From Sphingobacterium paucimobilis HER1398 (lineage in GTDB: Bacteria > Bacteroidota > Bacteroidia > Sphingobacteriales > Sphingobacteriaceae): a stretch of DNA of 64,000 bases. How positions within the stretch are numbered: position 1 is the stretch's first letter; the number at the start of each line of letters is the position of its first letter. Shown here piece by piece: positions 52,976 to 63,131 of this stretch. Position numbers and translations under genes: made by a program. Below the pieces are notes generated by a model. It was not told the origin of the DNA, did not search any database, and saw nothing but the letters and a program-made list of their open reading frames with translations. The stretch spans positions 1-64,000 of the forward strand of contig NZ_ATDL01000012.1 in assembly GCF_000416985.1 (NCBI RefSeq). The letters run 5' to 3'.

Positions 52976-54379
52976 TTAATTGGTCCAAAAATTATCGGGC
53001 TTATCAATGTTCAAATCCATCCAATAGAGACTATTCTCTCTACTGACCACACGTACACGTTGACCTGGCAATGGCACAATGGTAATACCAACTCCTGGAG
53101 GATAGATTTTATCTAAAAAGTCCTTAACTTCAGGATGATTATTGTACATCGTTGTCGCTATACCAGAAGAATAAGACGAGTGGTAGTTTACGTGGTCTAG
53201 AGGTACCTGGTTTCGTCGACGTACCATTACATGCGAACCATCCATCTCATCAAAAGCATAGAAATAGGCAAGCCATACTCTCTCGTCATTGATATAACCA
53301 AATAGTTGAATGCTATTAGATTTTGGGTTAGAGCCATTGTAATTGTACAGTTGTAATCTTGAGAAAGTAGGCCATACATTTGCACTCCATATTTTTTCAT
53401 AGATGAGCCATAGTGCAGGACTAAAATTGGTAATACTAGTTTCTCTAGTACCAGGTATCCCAGCATAAAAGTTAACTGGAGTCTGTAGGGGATTAAAAGA
53501 ATTACTCCAAATAAATCGTTTAGCTGAATCTTTATATGGAAATGGCGGTATATGAGACACCTTTATTTCACCAGTACCAGCATCGCCAGCATCTACAATA
53601 GCCACACTATTTGTTGTAGCATCTCCAAAAAACAGTTCGCTAACTTCGAGGCCTGATCTAATTTGCCAAGGAGTTTCTAGACGAATCCCTTTGCCTGCTA
53701 TGGTTGAGTAACGAAATGTTTTCTTATCGACTTCGTTTGAATTTTCTTTAGCCCAACTAAGCGTAAGCTGCTGCTTGTTTACATCAAGCTCCCAAAAAGC
53801 GGAGACTTCGGTCAGCTGTAGATTTTTGAAATATGCACTTGCATTGCTTTCAAAGCTCTTTAGCAAATTTCCGATCATTGCTCTATCATTGATTGCATCA
53901 AAATCTTCAGGTAAGGCTTTGCGTAATAGAAACTCTGTATCTAAATTTTTATTTGCATGCTTCAGTTTAAACTCTCCGTTTTCTGTGGGAAAAAGCCTGA
54001 AATCGAAGACACCACCTCCATTTTCAGCAATCGCGCTAAATACTGAATACGTGTCAAATATCAACTCAGGACCAACTACCCCACCGATCCGATAGGTTGA
54101 GGTTTTCTCTTGGTCGAATCCTGGTCGATCTGACAATATAATAACCTCTCCATCCTTATTGAATTTCATTAAAATAGGTACTGAAGGATTATTAGCCCCT
54201 GGTTTATACTCCATAAACCAACCTTCAACATTATTGATAAGAACCTGTTGATAAGATCTTTGCAAATCATTCATCCGGACAAGATCTTCAGGAATCTTAT
54301 TATAATCGGCAGGGAGTTTATCGCACGAATAGAAAAATAGAAGTGCTAGAAATAATATATACTGACTTTTCATATTCAA
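52976..54379 (-). CDS. DUF4302 lipoprotein (operon 2, second copy)
   Basis: The 467-residue lipoprotein has a FYSC lipobox (Cys ~19) and the DUF4302 hallmark (LQRSYQQVLINNVEGWFMEY ... MKFNKDGEVIILSDRPGF). The C-terminus (YPPGVGITIVPLPGQRVRVV) matches the ends of its paralogues (FPAEGVTIMPLG, FPEEGVTVVPHK). An ATG two codons in (54373) is an equal start candidate. A gap of ~89 bases separates it from the preceding DUF4302 gene, the widest in this operon. Confidence 0.8.
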   Translation of the reverse strand: MNMKSQYILFLALLFFYSCDKLPADYNKIPEDLVRMNDLQRSYQQVLINNVEGWFMEYKPGANNPSVPILMKFNKDGEVIILSDRPGFDQEKTSTYRIGGVVGPELIFDTYSVFSAIAENGGGVFDFRLFPTENGEFKLKHANKNLDTEFLLRKALPEDFDAINDRAMIGNLLKSFESNASAYFKNLQLTEVSAFWELDVNKQQLTLSWAKENSNEVDKKTFRYSTIAGKGIRLETPWQIRSGLEVSELFFGDATTNSVAIVDAGDAGTGEIKVSHIPPFPYKDSAKRFIWSNSFNPLQTPVNFYAGIPGTRETSITNFSPALWLIYEKIWSANVWPTFSRLQLYNYNGSNPKSNSIQLFGYINDERVWLAYFYAFDEMDGSHVMVRRRNQVPLDHVNYHSSYSSGIATTMYNNHPEVKDFLDKIYPPGVGITIVPLPGQRVRVVSRENSLYWMDLNIDKPDNFWTN

Positions 54380-54468
54380 GTATTTTTTTTAAAATATTAT
54401 ATGACATATCCAAATCTGCATCCATATTTGTTTAATTTGTGATAGCTAGATACCTCATATATAAATTG

Positions 54469-55950
54469 TTAATCAAATGAGACATTTCTTAGGTTCGGAG
54501 TCGCTGTACTACTTGAGTAATTAACCCAAATACGACTATCCTTTCTACTTACTAGCTTAAATTGTGTGAATTGTCCAACTTCCTTATGCGGCACCACAGT
54601 CACGCCTTCTTCTGGGAAGAACTTACGAAATAATTCACTATACTCAACCAATATGCTCGGATTATTAGTGACCGTTGCCCTAGAACCTATAATTTCAAAA
54701 TTCAAAACATTATCGTATAAATGTTCTTCAATAGTTTCCAAGTTTAGAAAATAATAATTCACTCCCGTTCCAGCTGGATTACCTGTTTTTAGTCCAAATG
54801 AAGGTTTAGCTCCTGTTGCATCGTACAAATAGACATTAAAATCAAAGAACGTATCTGTTCTACTATCCCGTTTTGTGATAAAAAACTGTTTGAATTCCTC
54901 GCGTATCTCCCTAGCTTTAGTACTATAATGCATCTCATCAATAGTAGTTTGCAATATACCATGATTGCTATTATCGTCTTCGAGAAGAAATGCAGCTGTT
55001 TTTGTACGATCTATAGTATTCGTAAATGGATAGGGGGGTAAGTGTGAATACCCCATAAAACCATTAACAACATTGTTTTCATCTAAAAGCGCAAGACTTG
55101 TTGGGCGTTCTGGATTCTCCAAATCATTGTAGACCAAATCCCCTAGTCTTATTACTTCAATTGTCTTATCACCAAACTTCAATGCTGGCTTTAAGTTGAT
55201 ACCTTCCGGAGTAAGATTATAATTCAATGTTACTTTAGTTGGCGAAGATGTTGCTGTCTCTTTATAGCTCAACGTAATTTTATTATTTAACGTATCGAAA
55301 GACTGAATAGCAGCAGAAAAGTCATCTATTATCAAATTATAGAAAAAGAAATCGGACTGAATTTCCACAAATTTTTCAATTTTCAATCTATTTACCTCAG
55401 ACAACCTCAATTGCTCCTTTTCGAACTCAATTTCTGCGAGGACTTGATTGACCTGTTTGCTGAGCATCATCAGATTGTGTTCATTAGCTGGAACTAGATC
55501 GAAAGCCTTTATAGCAAAACCATCAGCTCTAACAAACTCAAAACGATTTTCACTCTCTTTGTAATAAATTTTAAATTTGTTCGTATCATCAAATATATCC
55601 GCCAATGTAGTAAAAACATTTTCACCAGAGAAAACTAGTATAGGGGTATACTTTCCTTCAAAATAATAGGAGACATTAGACTGTACATCGTGAAAGTCGC
55701 GGTATCCAGATTGAATATCTATCAATTCTGAGTCTTTGAAAGTCAAATGGAAGTATAGTGGTTCCTCAAATGAATTGGGAGTGTAGGTAAGTAACCAGCC
55801 ATCTTTTCTTTTTACCAATATATCTGTATATTCTTCTGCTACTTTCGCCACTGACGGCGCTATCTCTCGAGCAGGTAATTTTATTTCTTTATCACAAGAA
55901 CTCAATGCAACAAAAAAAATCGCTAATAACGTTGTTATAATATTTTTCAT
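54469..55950 (-). CDS. DUF4302 lipoprotein (operon 2, first copy)
   Basis: The 493-residue lipoprotein (lipobox LSSC, Cys 19) shares the family pattern EEYTDILVKRKDGWLLTYTP and FSGENVFTTLADIFDDTNKF. The tail FFPEEGVTVVPHK is like that of its paralogues. It lies 2 bases after the metallohydrolase gene, in the same order as operon 1. It is presumed to be a surface ligand-binding accessory of the SusCD complex. Confidence 0.8.
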   Translation of the reverse strand: MKNIITTLLAIFFVALSSCDKEIKLPAREIAPSVAKVAEEYTDILVKRKDGWLLTYTPNSFEEPLYFHLTFKDSELIDIQSGYRDFHDVQSNVSYYFEGKYTPILVFSGENVFTTLADIFDDTNKFKIYYKESENRFEFVRADGFAIKAFDLVPANEHNLMMLSKQVNQVLAEIEFEKEQLRLSEVNRLKIEKFVEIQSDFFFYNLIIDDFSAAIQSFDTLNNKITLSYKETATSSPTKVTLNYNLTPEGINLKPALKFGDKTIEVIRLGDLVYNDLENPERPTSLALLDENNVVNGFMGYSHLPPYPFTNTIDRTKTAAFLLEDDNSNHGILQTTIDEMHYSTKAREIREEFKQFFITKRDSRTDTFFDFNVYLYDATGAKPSFGLKTGNPAGTGVNYYFLNLETIEEHLYDNVLNFEIIGSRATVTNNPSILVEYSELFRKFFPEEGVTVVPHKEVGQFTQFKLVSRKDSRIWVNYSSSTATPNLRNVSFD

Positions 55951-55952
55951 GA

Positions 55953-56804
55953 TTATTCTTCTTCTAATTTGTCTATAAGACTTTGTAAGTACTCCTGTAG
56001 AACATGAATATCGATTCCCTTATCTAGGTAGAAGTTATAAATCATTTGATATTTTTGGGACAATAAGTTATTTGCAGCCACAATATCCAACATCTGTTGT
56101 TTGGGAGTTGTTACGATCCCATCTACCCAAGTAGCGAAATCTTCATTTTCATTGATCATGCCATAATTTCTCCAAAACCCACGATTTCTAACTTCTGCTA
56201 GTGAAAATGAATTGTACGATGCACCACCTGCGTACAATCCCTTAGAAACATTATCAAATCCCTTGGGTCGGCCGTATATTTTAGTCAATATATGCGCCAT
56301 CTCGTGATGAAATGTAGCATGTTGAGCTTGCATATAAGATCGGCTGTTGGGGTTGTAAGAGTTAATACCAGTCAACGTTATACGCGTAAGGCCAGCAGCA
56401 ACTCCTGACGCACTAAAGTTATTTTCTCCGCCTTCGACATAGTTTCCTATACTTGTGCCAAATAGAATAATTTCAATGGGCATATGCTCCCGCATAAAGT
56501 CTGATTTCTGTCTTTCATAAGGAGCAATAAATAATTTTCTCACAACGTTTTCTATATAGGGTAACACTAAGTCTTTCTCTGGAGGAGCGGCAAATGCACT
56601 TGCTGCTAAATACCTTCTATCATAGCGATAAATTATCTTCGTCTGATACTCTTTTCTGATGTGATATATTGCTTGCTCTGTTGGATCTACAGGCATCAAT
56701 TTCGAATCAGGCTTATTATAAGGGATAACTTCTTCTTTAGCACAGGAAACGGCTATACCAACTAAAGATAATACTAGAAATCCTAATACTGTTGTACATT
56801 TCAT
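55953..56804 (-). CDS. Zinc metallohydrolase lipoprotein (operon 2)
   Basis: The 283-residue lipoprotein (lipobox AVSC, Cys 21) has the zincin motif HEMAH (167-171) and the family strings AAPPEKDLVLPYIENVVRK, YGRPKGFDNVSKGLYAGGAS and VRNRGFWRNYGM. It is a clear paralogue of the protein at 42180. It follows susD by 19 bases. Role as for its paralogue: hydrolysis linked to SusCD import. Confidence 0.85.
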   Translation of the reverse strand: MKCTTVLGFLVLSLVGIAVSCAKEEVIPYNKPDSKLMPVDPTEQAIYHIRKEYQTKIIYRYDRRYLAASAFAAPPEKDLVLPYIENVVRKLFIAPYERQKSDFMREHMPIEIILFGTSIGNYVEGGENNFSASGVAAGLTRITLTGINSYNPNSRSYMQAQHATFHHEMAHILTKIYGRPKGFDNVSKGLYAGGASYNSFSLAEVRNRGFWRNYGMINENEDFATWVDGIVTTPKQQMLDIVAANNLLSQKYQMIYNFYLDKGIDIHVLQEYLQSLIDKLEEE

Positions 56805-56823
56805 ATCTTGATAAATTAAATTA

Positions 56824-58230
56824 TTACCTTGGATTAGGTTTCATCATCGGATTCGCTTCTAGTTCTTCAAATGGGATCTGCACTAGACGACGTTTATCAT
56901 CTGGTAAAAGTTCAATGTAACGTCTTCCATCCCAATGGCGAACAGTGATCTCATGTCGCTTAATGTCAAACCAACGGTATCCTTCATAGCAAAGTTCTTT
57001 ATTTTTCTCATCTAGAATTTTAGATATCAAAGCGTCTTTATCCATATAGTTCGATACGTCCAAGGCTACAAATGGTCTCCATCGTTGCTTCAAAATAGCA
57101 TTCAGTTTGTCAATAGCATACTGAAAATTCGGGTTATGTTTACGTACGCTTGCTTCAGCGGCATTGTACATCACTTCCTCAACCACGAATAAACCGACAT
57201 CAGCATGAGGATCTCCCGAAGGGTGCTCATCTACCCTAAATTTTCGAGCCATATAATTAGGTGTACTAACATTCCATCGGGAGTATATTTTACCTCTTAG
57301 ATCGTTAGCATGAAATTGGTTAATAAATTCATTAGCATAGAGACTCCCCCGATTATAGATATTCCAACTTACACTGTAATTAACTAAAAGCACGCTTCCT
57401 TGTTTTGAGTCAAAATATTGATTTGCAAACTGTCCATGATCCTTAGTAAAATATGTATCATAGTCTGCTATAAAATCACGGATATTACCATTGATCTTAA
57501 AGACTTCCTCACTATGGTATAGAGAGCGTTCCCAATCTTCTTTAAAAAGATAAAAACGAGATAAAAATGCATGAATGGATGCTTTCGACCAATGGAACTT
57601 AGGCACAGTAATAAATGATTCATCAATCATTTCTAATGCTTTTAAGGCATCTTCTTCAACTCGATCATACACATATTGCACACTTGGTCTTTCATAATGT
57701 TGTCCTGGTTTCTTCTCATATTCCATAGCATATGGAATCCCAAGATCAGTATCAGCCGTAGCTGGAATATAGTGTTTAGCAAATATGTTAACTAACATAA
57801 AGTGACAATATGCGCGAATCATATATGCTTCTCCCTTTATGGACTCTCTAAGCGCATCGTCTCCGGTTGCTTTATCAATCCCTTCTAGTACAATATTGGA
57901 TTCGTAAATATCGTTATAGTATTTACGCCATGCAGAATTTGGTGAAATCGCAGTGCTGACATAGCTATCAGACCATAAATATATAGGAAATAACCAAGAT
58001 GTTATATTAGCTTGATTGTAATCAGGATAGTCGTAATAACGAACGTTATCTGTATACAACTCGGTGAAGTGATGATAGGCTTGTGGGTATGCACCATTAA
58101 TAACCGCTTTGTAATCCTCAACCGTCTCTAATCTCACTCGGTTATCGGGATTTACTTCAAGATACTTAGAACAGCTAGATAACAGTACTAAGATCGAAAA
58201 CAGTGTAATTATATATATAAGTTTGTTCAT
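56824..58230 (-). CDS. SusD/RagB-type surface lipoprotein (operon 2)
   Basis: The 468-residue protein has a lipobox SSC (Cys ~20) followed by SKYLEVNPDNRVRLETVEDY. The helical block ESIKGEAYMIRAYCHFMLVN and the C-terminal ELCYEGYRWFDIKRHEIT ... MKPNPR complete the SusD pattern. It is similar along its whole length to the SusD of operon 1, so the two systems likely bind related substrates. It starts 10 bases after susC. Confidence 0.93.
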   Translation of the reverse strand: MNKLIYIITLFSILVLLSSCSKYLEVNPDNRVRLETVEDYKAVINGAYPQAYHHFTELYTDNVRYYDYPDYNQANITSWLFPIYLWSDSYVSTAISPNSAWRKYYNDIYESNIVLEGIDKATGDDALRESIKGEAYMIRAYCHFMLVNIFAKHYIPATADTDLGIPYAMEYEKKPGQHYERPSVQYVYDRVEEDALKALEMIDESFITVPKFHWSKASIHAFLSRFYLFKEDWERSLYHSEEVFKINGNIRDFIADYDTYFTKDHGQFANQYFDSKQGSVLLVNYSVSWNIYNRGSLYANEFINQFHANDLRGKIYSRWNVSTPNYMARKFRVDEHPSGDPHADVGLFVVEEVMYNAAEASVRKHNPNFQYAIDKLNAILKQRWRPFVALDVSNYMDKDALISKILDEKNKELCYEGYRWFDIKRHEITVRHWDGRRYIELLPDDKRRLVQIPFEELEANPMMKPNPR

Positions 58231-58240
58231 CCCAAATAAA

Positions 58241-61200
58241 TTAAAAAGTTAAACTTAGACCTAAGGTGTAATTTGTTGCTACAGGCATAGAAATACCAGA
58301 TACGATTGCTTCTGGGTCTTGCCCTCTTAGTTTTGGATCAGCCCATAAAGCTAGGTTTTGTGCTTGACCAGTTAATTGTACTTTATCCAAATTAAAACGT
58401 TTTGTTAATACGGATGGCAATGTATATGCTAACATGATGTTTTTGAACCTCACATACGAACCGCTGGCCACTCGAATATCGCTTCGGTTATAAGACATAA
58501 AAGGCTCAGCACTAGCAGTCAACAATTCGGCTCTAGTTTCTTTATCTACAATCCGAGGTATATTTGTATACAGCTCATCACCTGGAGTACTCCACCGATT
58601 GGCAAGTTCTCCGTCTAGAGCCATAACATCAGAATAATATGAAGCAAAGAATGGATTGAGACGTATTTTGTTACCATACCCATAGGTAAATAAGAAGGAA
58701 GCCTGAAAACCTTTGTAATGAAATTGATTGGTAAAACCACCTGAACCTAACGGCTCTCTGCTTCCTTCATACTGAAGAATATCTAAGTTTGTTGAATATC
58801 TCGAAAAAGAAGTTGATACACCTCCATTTGCCAGATAAAACAACGGTAGTCCCTCCTCATTTAAAGAAGCAAAGCGAAAAGAGTATAAACCTGATACAGG
58901 TCTCCCTTCTAGAGGAGCGCCTTGGCTAACCGTTTGCCGAACTACAGCAGCATTGGTCTGCAAACGAGTTACTTCATTATAGTTATAACCGAAAGTAAAA
59001 ATTGAGCTCCACTTAAAATTCGAATTATCCACATTTTTTGTATTTAATGTGATTTCAAATCCCTCATTTTTCATATCCGCCCAATTCATTGTTTTAGTTC
59101 CAAAGCCACTAACGCGAGATACTTGTACGTTCGCAATCAAATCATAGTTCTTTCGATGATACCACTCAAGTGTAACAGAAGCCCTTTTAAAGACACTGAA
59201 TTCCAATGCTGCATTTGTCATTTTCTCTTTCTCCCATTGCATAAATGGATTGTCAGGACTCGTAATACTTATCAATTCCTCTATATTATCTAAATTCGAT
59301 TGCAAGGTCGTTCCGTAATAGGCTAACAACTCGGGACTTCCTAGACCACTGATATTTCCTCTTGTCCCATAAGAACCTCTCAATTTTAAATAATCTAAAA
59401 TCTCAATATCCCGCATAAATGGTTCATCGTCGATATTCCAACTTGCGCCTACAACCCAAATCGGCAAAAACCTAAACCGTTCTGATGTACCTAGTCGATT
59501 AGAGCCATCGGCACGAGAGGAAAGCGTCATGCTGTAACGATTTTTATAGGTATATGCTAAGTTCGCAAAAAACGAAGCCTCTCGGTGTAGATTGACACCA
59601 ACTCCATAATACTGTTTACCGCCAAATTGATCACGCTGTATTGCTCTATAGTCCGAGCTAGAGGTCATTCCTCGGTTGTATTCTAGACCATAACCTGTAA
59701 AACCATGTTTATTATACTTTCGCTGTCTCAATTCCGATCCTCCCATAAGATCAAAGGAATGATTTTGAAATACGGGTTTATAATTTATCGTATTTCGTAC
59801 GGTGTAAAATTCTCCACGATTGTTATCTAAAATTAGAATTCCTCCACGCGGTAACACAGAGATCTTAAATTGATTATCATCAAATGGATCATCGTATAGT
59901 TTTCCGTTTGAATTTCTGATCGAAGGATCCATAGCTCTATAGCTTTGTGCTACATTCGATTGTTCTGTTGTGATATGCTCTGATTGCGCTGTAGTTGTTC
60001 GTACGGATATAATGCTTGCATAATGAAGATTATTTGTAATCTTCCACAAGGCGTCTAATTGAAATTTGATCTCTTTTAATGATACATCCACAAAATTGTT
60101 ATCCATCTCATGTAGAATATTGAAAGGAGCAAAATTCGCTCGGTAGAACTCAAGGTTTCCATCGTCGTCATAAGGTCTCATGGCGCGACTTGTCGTTCTT
60201 GCGTACGTATACGGATTAATATCAAAGTCACGCTGAGGAAGAGAACCTACTTCTGTCTCATTGAAAGCCCCAAAAAGGCGCTGATTTCTTGCCGAACCAT
60301 AGAGTGTCCCGGTAATTGAAAAATTATCAGAAATATTTACATTTCCTTTAAAATTTCCACTATACCTATCCGTATATTGATTACGTGTTTGTCCATTATC
60401 TCTGAAATAACTACCTGACATATAGAACTGTGCTCTATCTGTCCCTGTAGATACGCTCGCGCTGTGCTCGTGGGTCAAAGAATTGTTAAAAAGACTTTTA
60501 AACCAGTCCGTATTGTAGCTTTTAGCTCGTTCTATTTCATCATCAAATTCATCCCAAGTAATCTGTTTACGCGATAATTGGTCTTGTAGCTTACCATATG
60601 CCCCGTAGGTTGCGTTAACATTTATAAAATCGACTAAATTTTTATCATAAAGCTCTTCTGAAAATTCCATTCGTTCTTTGGAATTTAACACATTAAAACT
60701 TCGAATAGAGGGCTTCATAGCCAGGCTGAAGTTGTTTTTATAACTCACAGCTGCTTTTCCAACTTTTCCTTTCTTTGTCGTTACTACGATTACACCATTC
60801 ACGGCCTGAGTACCGTACATCGCGGTAGCAGATGCATCCTTCAATATCTGAATATCTTCTATATCATCTGGATTTATGCCCGAAATTGCGGAACTCAGCA
60901 TGGTAGCAGCATCCCCTGAATACAGTTGATTAGGGTTGACGTTGACGGGATCATCCAATACCACACCGTCTACTACCCAAAGCGGTTCTTGATTGCCACT
61001 GATTGAAGAATTACCACGTATGCGTATTTTTGATTTTGTCCCAAAAGTTCCACTGGTGTTTTCTACAGCAACCCCAGCAACCATACCCTGTAAAGCTTTT
61101 CCAACATCCCCACTACTAGCTGTCGCTAACTCATCAGGCTTGACCTTACCAACGGATCCCGTAAAAGTCCGTTTATCTATTTTTTGATACCCTGTGACAA

Positions 61201-61840
61201 CAACTTCGTCCAAGCCTGAAGTCTCTTCTTTCATGACGATATTTACCTCAGCTCGGTCTCGCGGATTTACCTCTTGGCTCTGATACCCCAAGATAGAAAA
61301 CACCAGTATATCTCCACCAGCAAGTTTACTAAAGCTATAGTTTCCCTGTCCATCAGTCGTAGTCGTAGTGGGCTTTCCTTTTATCTTCACGGTTACATTT
61401 CCCAATCCCTTTCCTGCTTCATCAGTAACTCGCCCACGTACAGACTGTTGCTTTCCCATCGGCGTATTTTCTGCAGCAACCGTCCGCTTGGTCGCTTTAT
61501 CTCTCACCACCAAGGTGTTCTTTTTAAGCTCATACTCAAATAGGTCATGGTCAATCACTGCTGTCAAAGCCTGATTTACGGTGACATTTTTGACATTGAC
61601 GTTGATTGGATTCATCTTCTTGAACAATCCTGAATCATACGCTAAATCAACACCTGCCTGTTTACTTATCTCAGACAATGCCTTTTCGACAGTGGTATTT
61701 TTAAGTGTTAGTGTGATGTTCTGACCGTAGGTTACTATACTTGCTTGAAGGGAGGTCAGAAAAAAAAGTAGCAATACTTTCATAATTAGCCATATCTTTA
61801 GAATAAACGCAAAGCGTTCCTTTTCCAATGGAATTTTCAT
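58241..61840 (-). CDS. SusC/RagA-type TonB-dependent transporter (operon 2)
   Basis: The 1199-residue protein has a signal region, an STN domain (ITLTLKNTTVEKALSEISKQ onward), a carboxypeptidase-regulatory-like domain (GRVTDEAGKGLGNVTVKIKG), the plug start LDEVVVTGYQ and the RagA-type plug block, and the barrel end NYTLGLSLTF. It is the closest relative of the SusC at 44458. The plug coding region is almost identical at DNA level while STN and barrel have diverged. The STN domain implies signalling to the FecR/sigma pair upstream. Confidence 0.93.
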   Translation of the reverse strand: MKIPLEKERFAFILKIWLIMKVLLLFFLTSLQASIVTYGQNITLTLKNTTVEKALSEISKQAGVDLAYDSGLFKKMNPINVNVKNVTVNQALTAVIDHDLFEYELKKNTLVVRDKATKRTVAAENTPMGKQQSVRGRVTDEAGKGLGNVTVKIKGKPTTTTTDGQGNYSFSKLAGGDILVFSILGYQSQEVNPRDRAEVNIVMKEETSGLDEVVVTGYQKIDKRTFTGSVGKVKPDELATASSGDVGKALQGMVAGVAVENTSGTFGTKSKIRIRGNSSISGNQEPLWVVDGVVLDDPVNVNPNQLYSGDAATMLSSAISGINPDDIEDIQILKDASATAMYGTQAVNGVIVVTTKKGKVGKAAVSYKNNFSLAMKPSIRSFNVLNSKERMEFSEELYDKNLVDFINVNATYGAYGKLQDQLSRKQITWDEFDDEIERAKSYNTDWFKSLFNNSLTHEHSASVSTGTDRAQFYMSGSYFRDNGQTRNQYTDRYSGNFKGNVNISDNFSITGTLYGSARNQRLFGAFNETEVGSLPQRDFDINPYTYARTTSRAMRPYDDDGNLEFYRANFAPFNILHEMDNNFVDVSLKEIKFQLDALWKITNNLHYASIISVRTTTAQSEHITTEQSNVAQSYRAMDPSIRNSNGKLYDDPFDDNQFKISVLPRGGILILDNNRGEFYTVRNTINYKPVFQNHSFDLMGGSELRQRKYNKHGFTGYGLEYNRGMTSSSDYRAIQRDQFGGKQYYGVGVNLHREASFFANLAYTYKNRYSMTLSSRADGSNRLGTSERFRFLPIWVVGASWNIDDEPFMRDIEILDYLKLRGSYGTRGNISGLGSPELLAYYGTTLQSNLDNIEELISITSPDNPFMQWEKEKMTNAALEFSVFKRASVTLEWYHRKNYDLIANVQVSRVSGFGTKTMNWADMKNEGFEITLNTKNVDNSNFKWSSIFTFGYNYNEVTRLQTNAAVVRQTVSQGAPLEGRPVSGLYSFRFASLNEEGLPLFYLANGGVSTSFSRYSTNLDILQYEGSREPLGSGGFTNQFHYKGFQASFLFTYGYGNKIRLNPFFASYYSDVMALDGELANRWSTPGDELYTNIPRIVDKETRAELLTASAEPFMSYNRSDIRVASGSYVRFKNIMLAYTLPSVLTKRFNLDKVQLTGQAQNLALWADPKLRGQDPEAIVSGISMPVATNYTLGLSLTF

Positions 61841-61897
61841 AAATTTGATTAGTATTAAAAGTTTATAAGAATTTAGACGTTTTTTTAGCTTTTATCG

Positions 61898-61921
61898 GTC
61901 AGGATGTTCCCGCATCCTGAC
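61898..61921. promoter_or_regulatory. Hairpin in the susC leader (operon 2)
   Basis: A perfect 9-bp stem GTCAGGATG/CATCCTGAC has a 6-base loop. It lies 58 bases before the susC ATG and is followed on the coding strand by CGATAAAAGCTAAAAAAACG and TCTAAA, parallel to the operon 1 leader. On the plus strand it is followed by TTTTTAT, but no plus-strand gene needs a terminator here. Confidence 0.5.
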
Positions 61922-61935
61922 TTTTTATGCTTTTT

Positions 61936-63063
61936 TTATTTGGCAATGTTGTAAACTGTTATCCTCCTTTCCTCTATTTTGAACTTCACTGATTTTGTCA
62001 ATTCAATTATTGATAATACGTCTTTGATATCTTGATTTCTAGACATCCGAATCGTATAATTTTTGTCTTCCCAATCACGCCCTACATAGTCGATCTCTGC
62101 ATTGTACCATCTTGCTAAAGAGGCCATGATTTCTTTAATGTTGCGATCTTTAAATATAAAGTAGTTGTCCTTCCATGCAATTTCAGTCTCGATATCAAAT
62201 GGAGAAATAGCGATATCACCTGGATGTATCTTGGCCTTCTGTCCCGGTTTGATTTTAGAATTGACAGAAGGGGTCTTAATCTCGACGCTTCCTTCGATCA
62301 GTGCGACAGAAGCAATGTCATCATAAGCAGATAGGTTAAATGAGGTGCCTAGAACCTGAATATCAAAACCTTTAGCTTGAACAATAAAAGGCTTGTTCTC
62401 ATCCTTGCTCACCTCAAAATACACCTCGCCTTGAGCTTTCACGATACGTTTTCCATTTTGAAAAGCAGATGGAAAAGTCAATGTACTACCTGCGTTAAGC
62501 CAGGCCTTGGTACCATCGGCCAGCACAATGCTGTATTTACCTCCCATTGGCGTAGTTAATGTATTCCACTCCGCAGTTGCCTGTTCCTCATCCATAGCTT
62601 GATATGCATATTCCAACTCTCCCTCTGCGTTTCTCGAAATAATGACTCCTGATTTTTCATAAGCTTCTCCTTCTGTAAGGCCAGTAAGATCAAACCGAGT
62701 ACCGTCCCCCAGTTCCAAAACAGCCACATCTCCTCCTGGAGTCAAAACATCTTTTGGCAGGGAGATTTGTTCCTTATTATCAAAAAAACTCCAGCCCCAG
62801 AAACCCAAAAAGCCAACAATGGCTACAGCAGCGGCGTATCTAACTACCACTTTAAAATTGATAGTCTTACGTGCTCCCATTTTTGATTCTACACCAGCAA
62901 GGATATTAGATTTCCTTTCCTCTTTGTTTCCTAACCTGGTCTCATCCCATTCTTGAGAGTCAAAAGCTTCGAAAAAATGTTGGTTTACAATATCTTCCTC
63001 CTCGGGTGTATTTTCATTCCTCAGGACATTCTTGATATAATGTAATAGGGGTTTTCTTTTCAC
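61936..63063 (-). CDS. FecR-type anti-sigma factor (operon 2)
   Basis: The 375-residue protein has an N-terminal cytoplasmic segment and one transmembrane helix (~75-92, AAAVAIVGFLGFWGWSFF). The FecR domain follows (TPMGGKYSIVLADGTKAWLN, KAQGEVYFEVSKDENKPFIV), then a C-terminal DUF4974-type domain (IKEIMASLARWYNAEIDYVG). It controls the sigma factor encoded 68 bases upstream. Confidence 0.92.
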   Translation of the reverse strand: MKRKPLLHYIKNVLRNENTPEEEDIVNQHFFEAFDSQEWDETRLGNKEERKSNILAGVESKMGARKTINFKVVVRYAAAVAIVGFLGFWGWSFFDNKEQISLPKDVLTPGGDVAVLELGDGTRFDLTGLTEGEAYEKSGVIISRNAEGELEYAYQAMDEEQATAEWNTLTTPMGGKYSIVLADGTKAWLNAGSTLTFPSAFQNGKRIVKAQGEVYFEVSKDENKPFIVQAKGFDIQVLGTSFNLSAYDDIASVALIEGSVEIKTPSVNSKIKPGQKAKIHPGDIAISPFDIETEIAWKDNYFIFKDRNIKEIMASLARWYNAEIDYVGRDWEDKNYTIRMSRNQDIKDVLSIIELTKSVKFKIEERRITVYNIAK

Positions 63064-63131
63064 TTCTTAATAGCTTATTTATACAGGAGAGTCCGTATCC
63101 CCTATCATCCCCTAAAGCAATTGTGAAAAAA

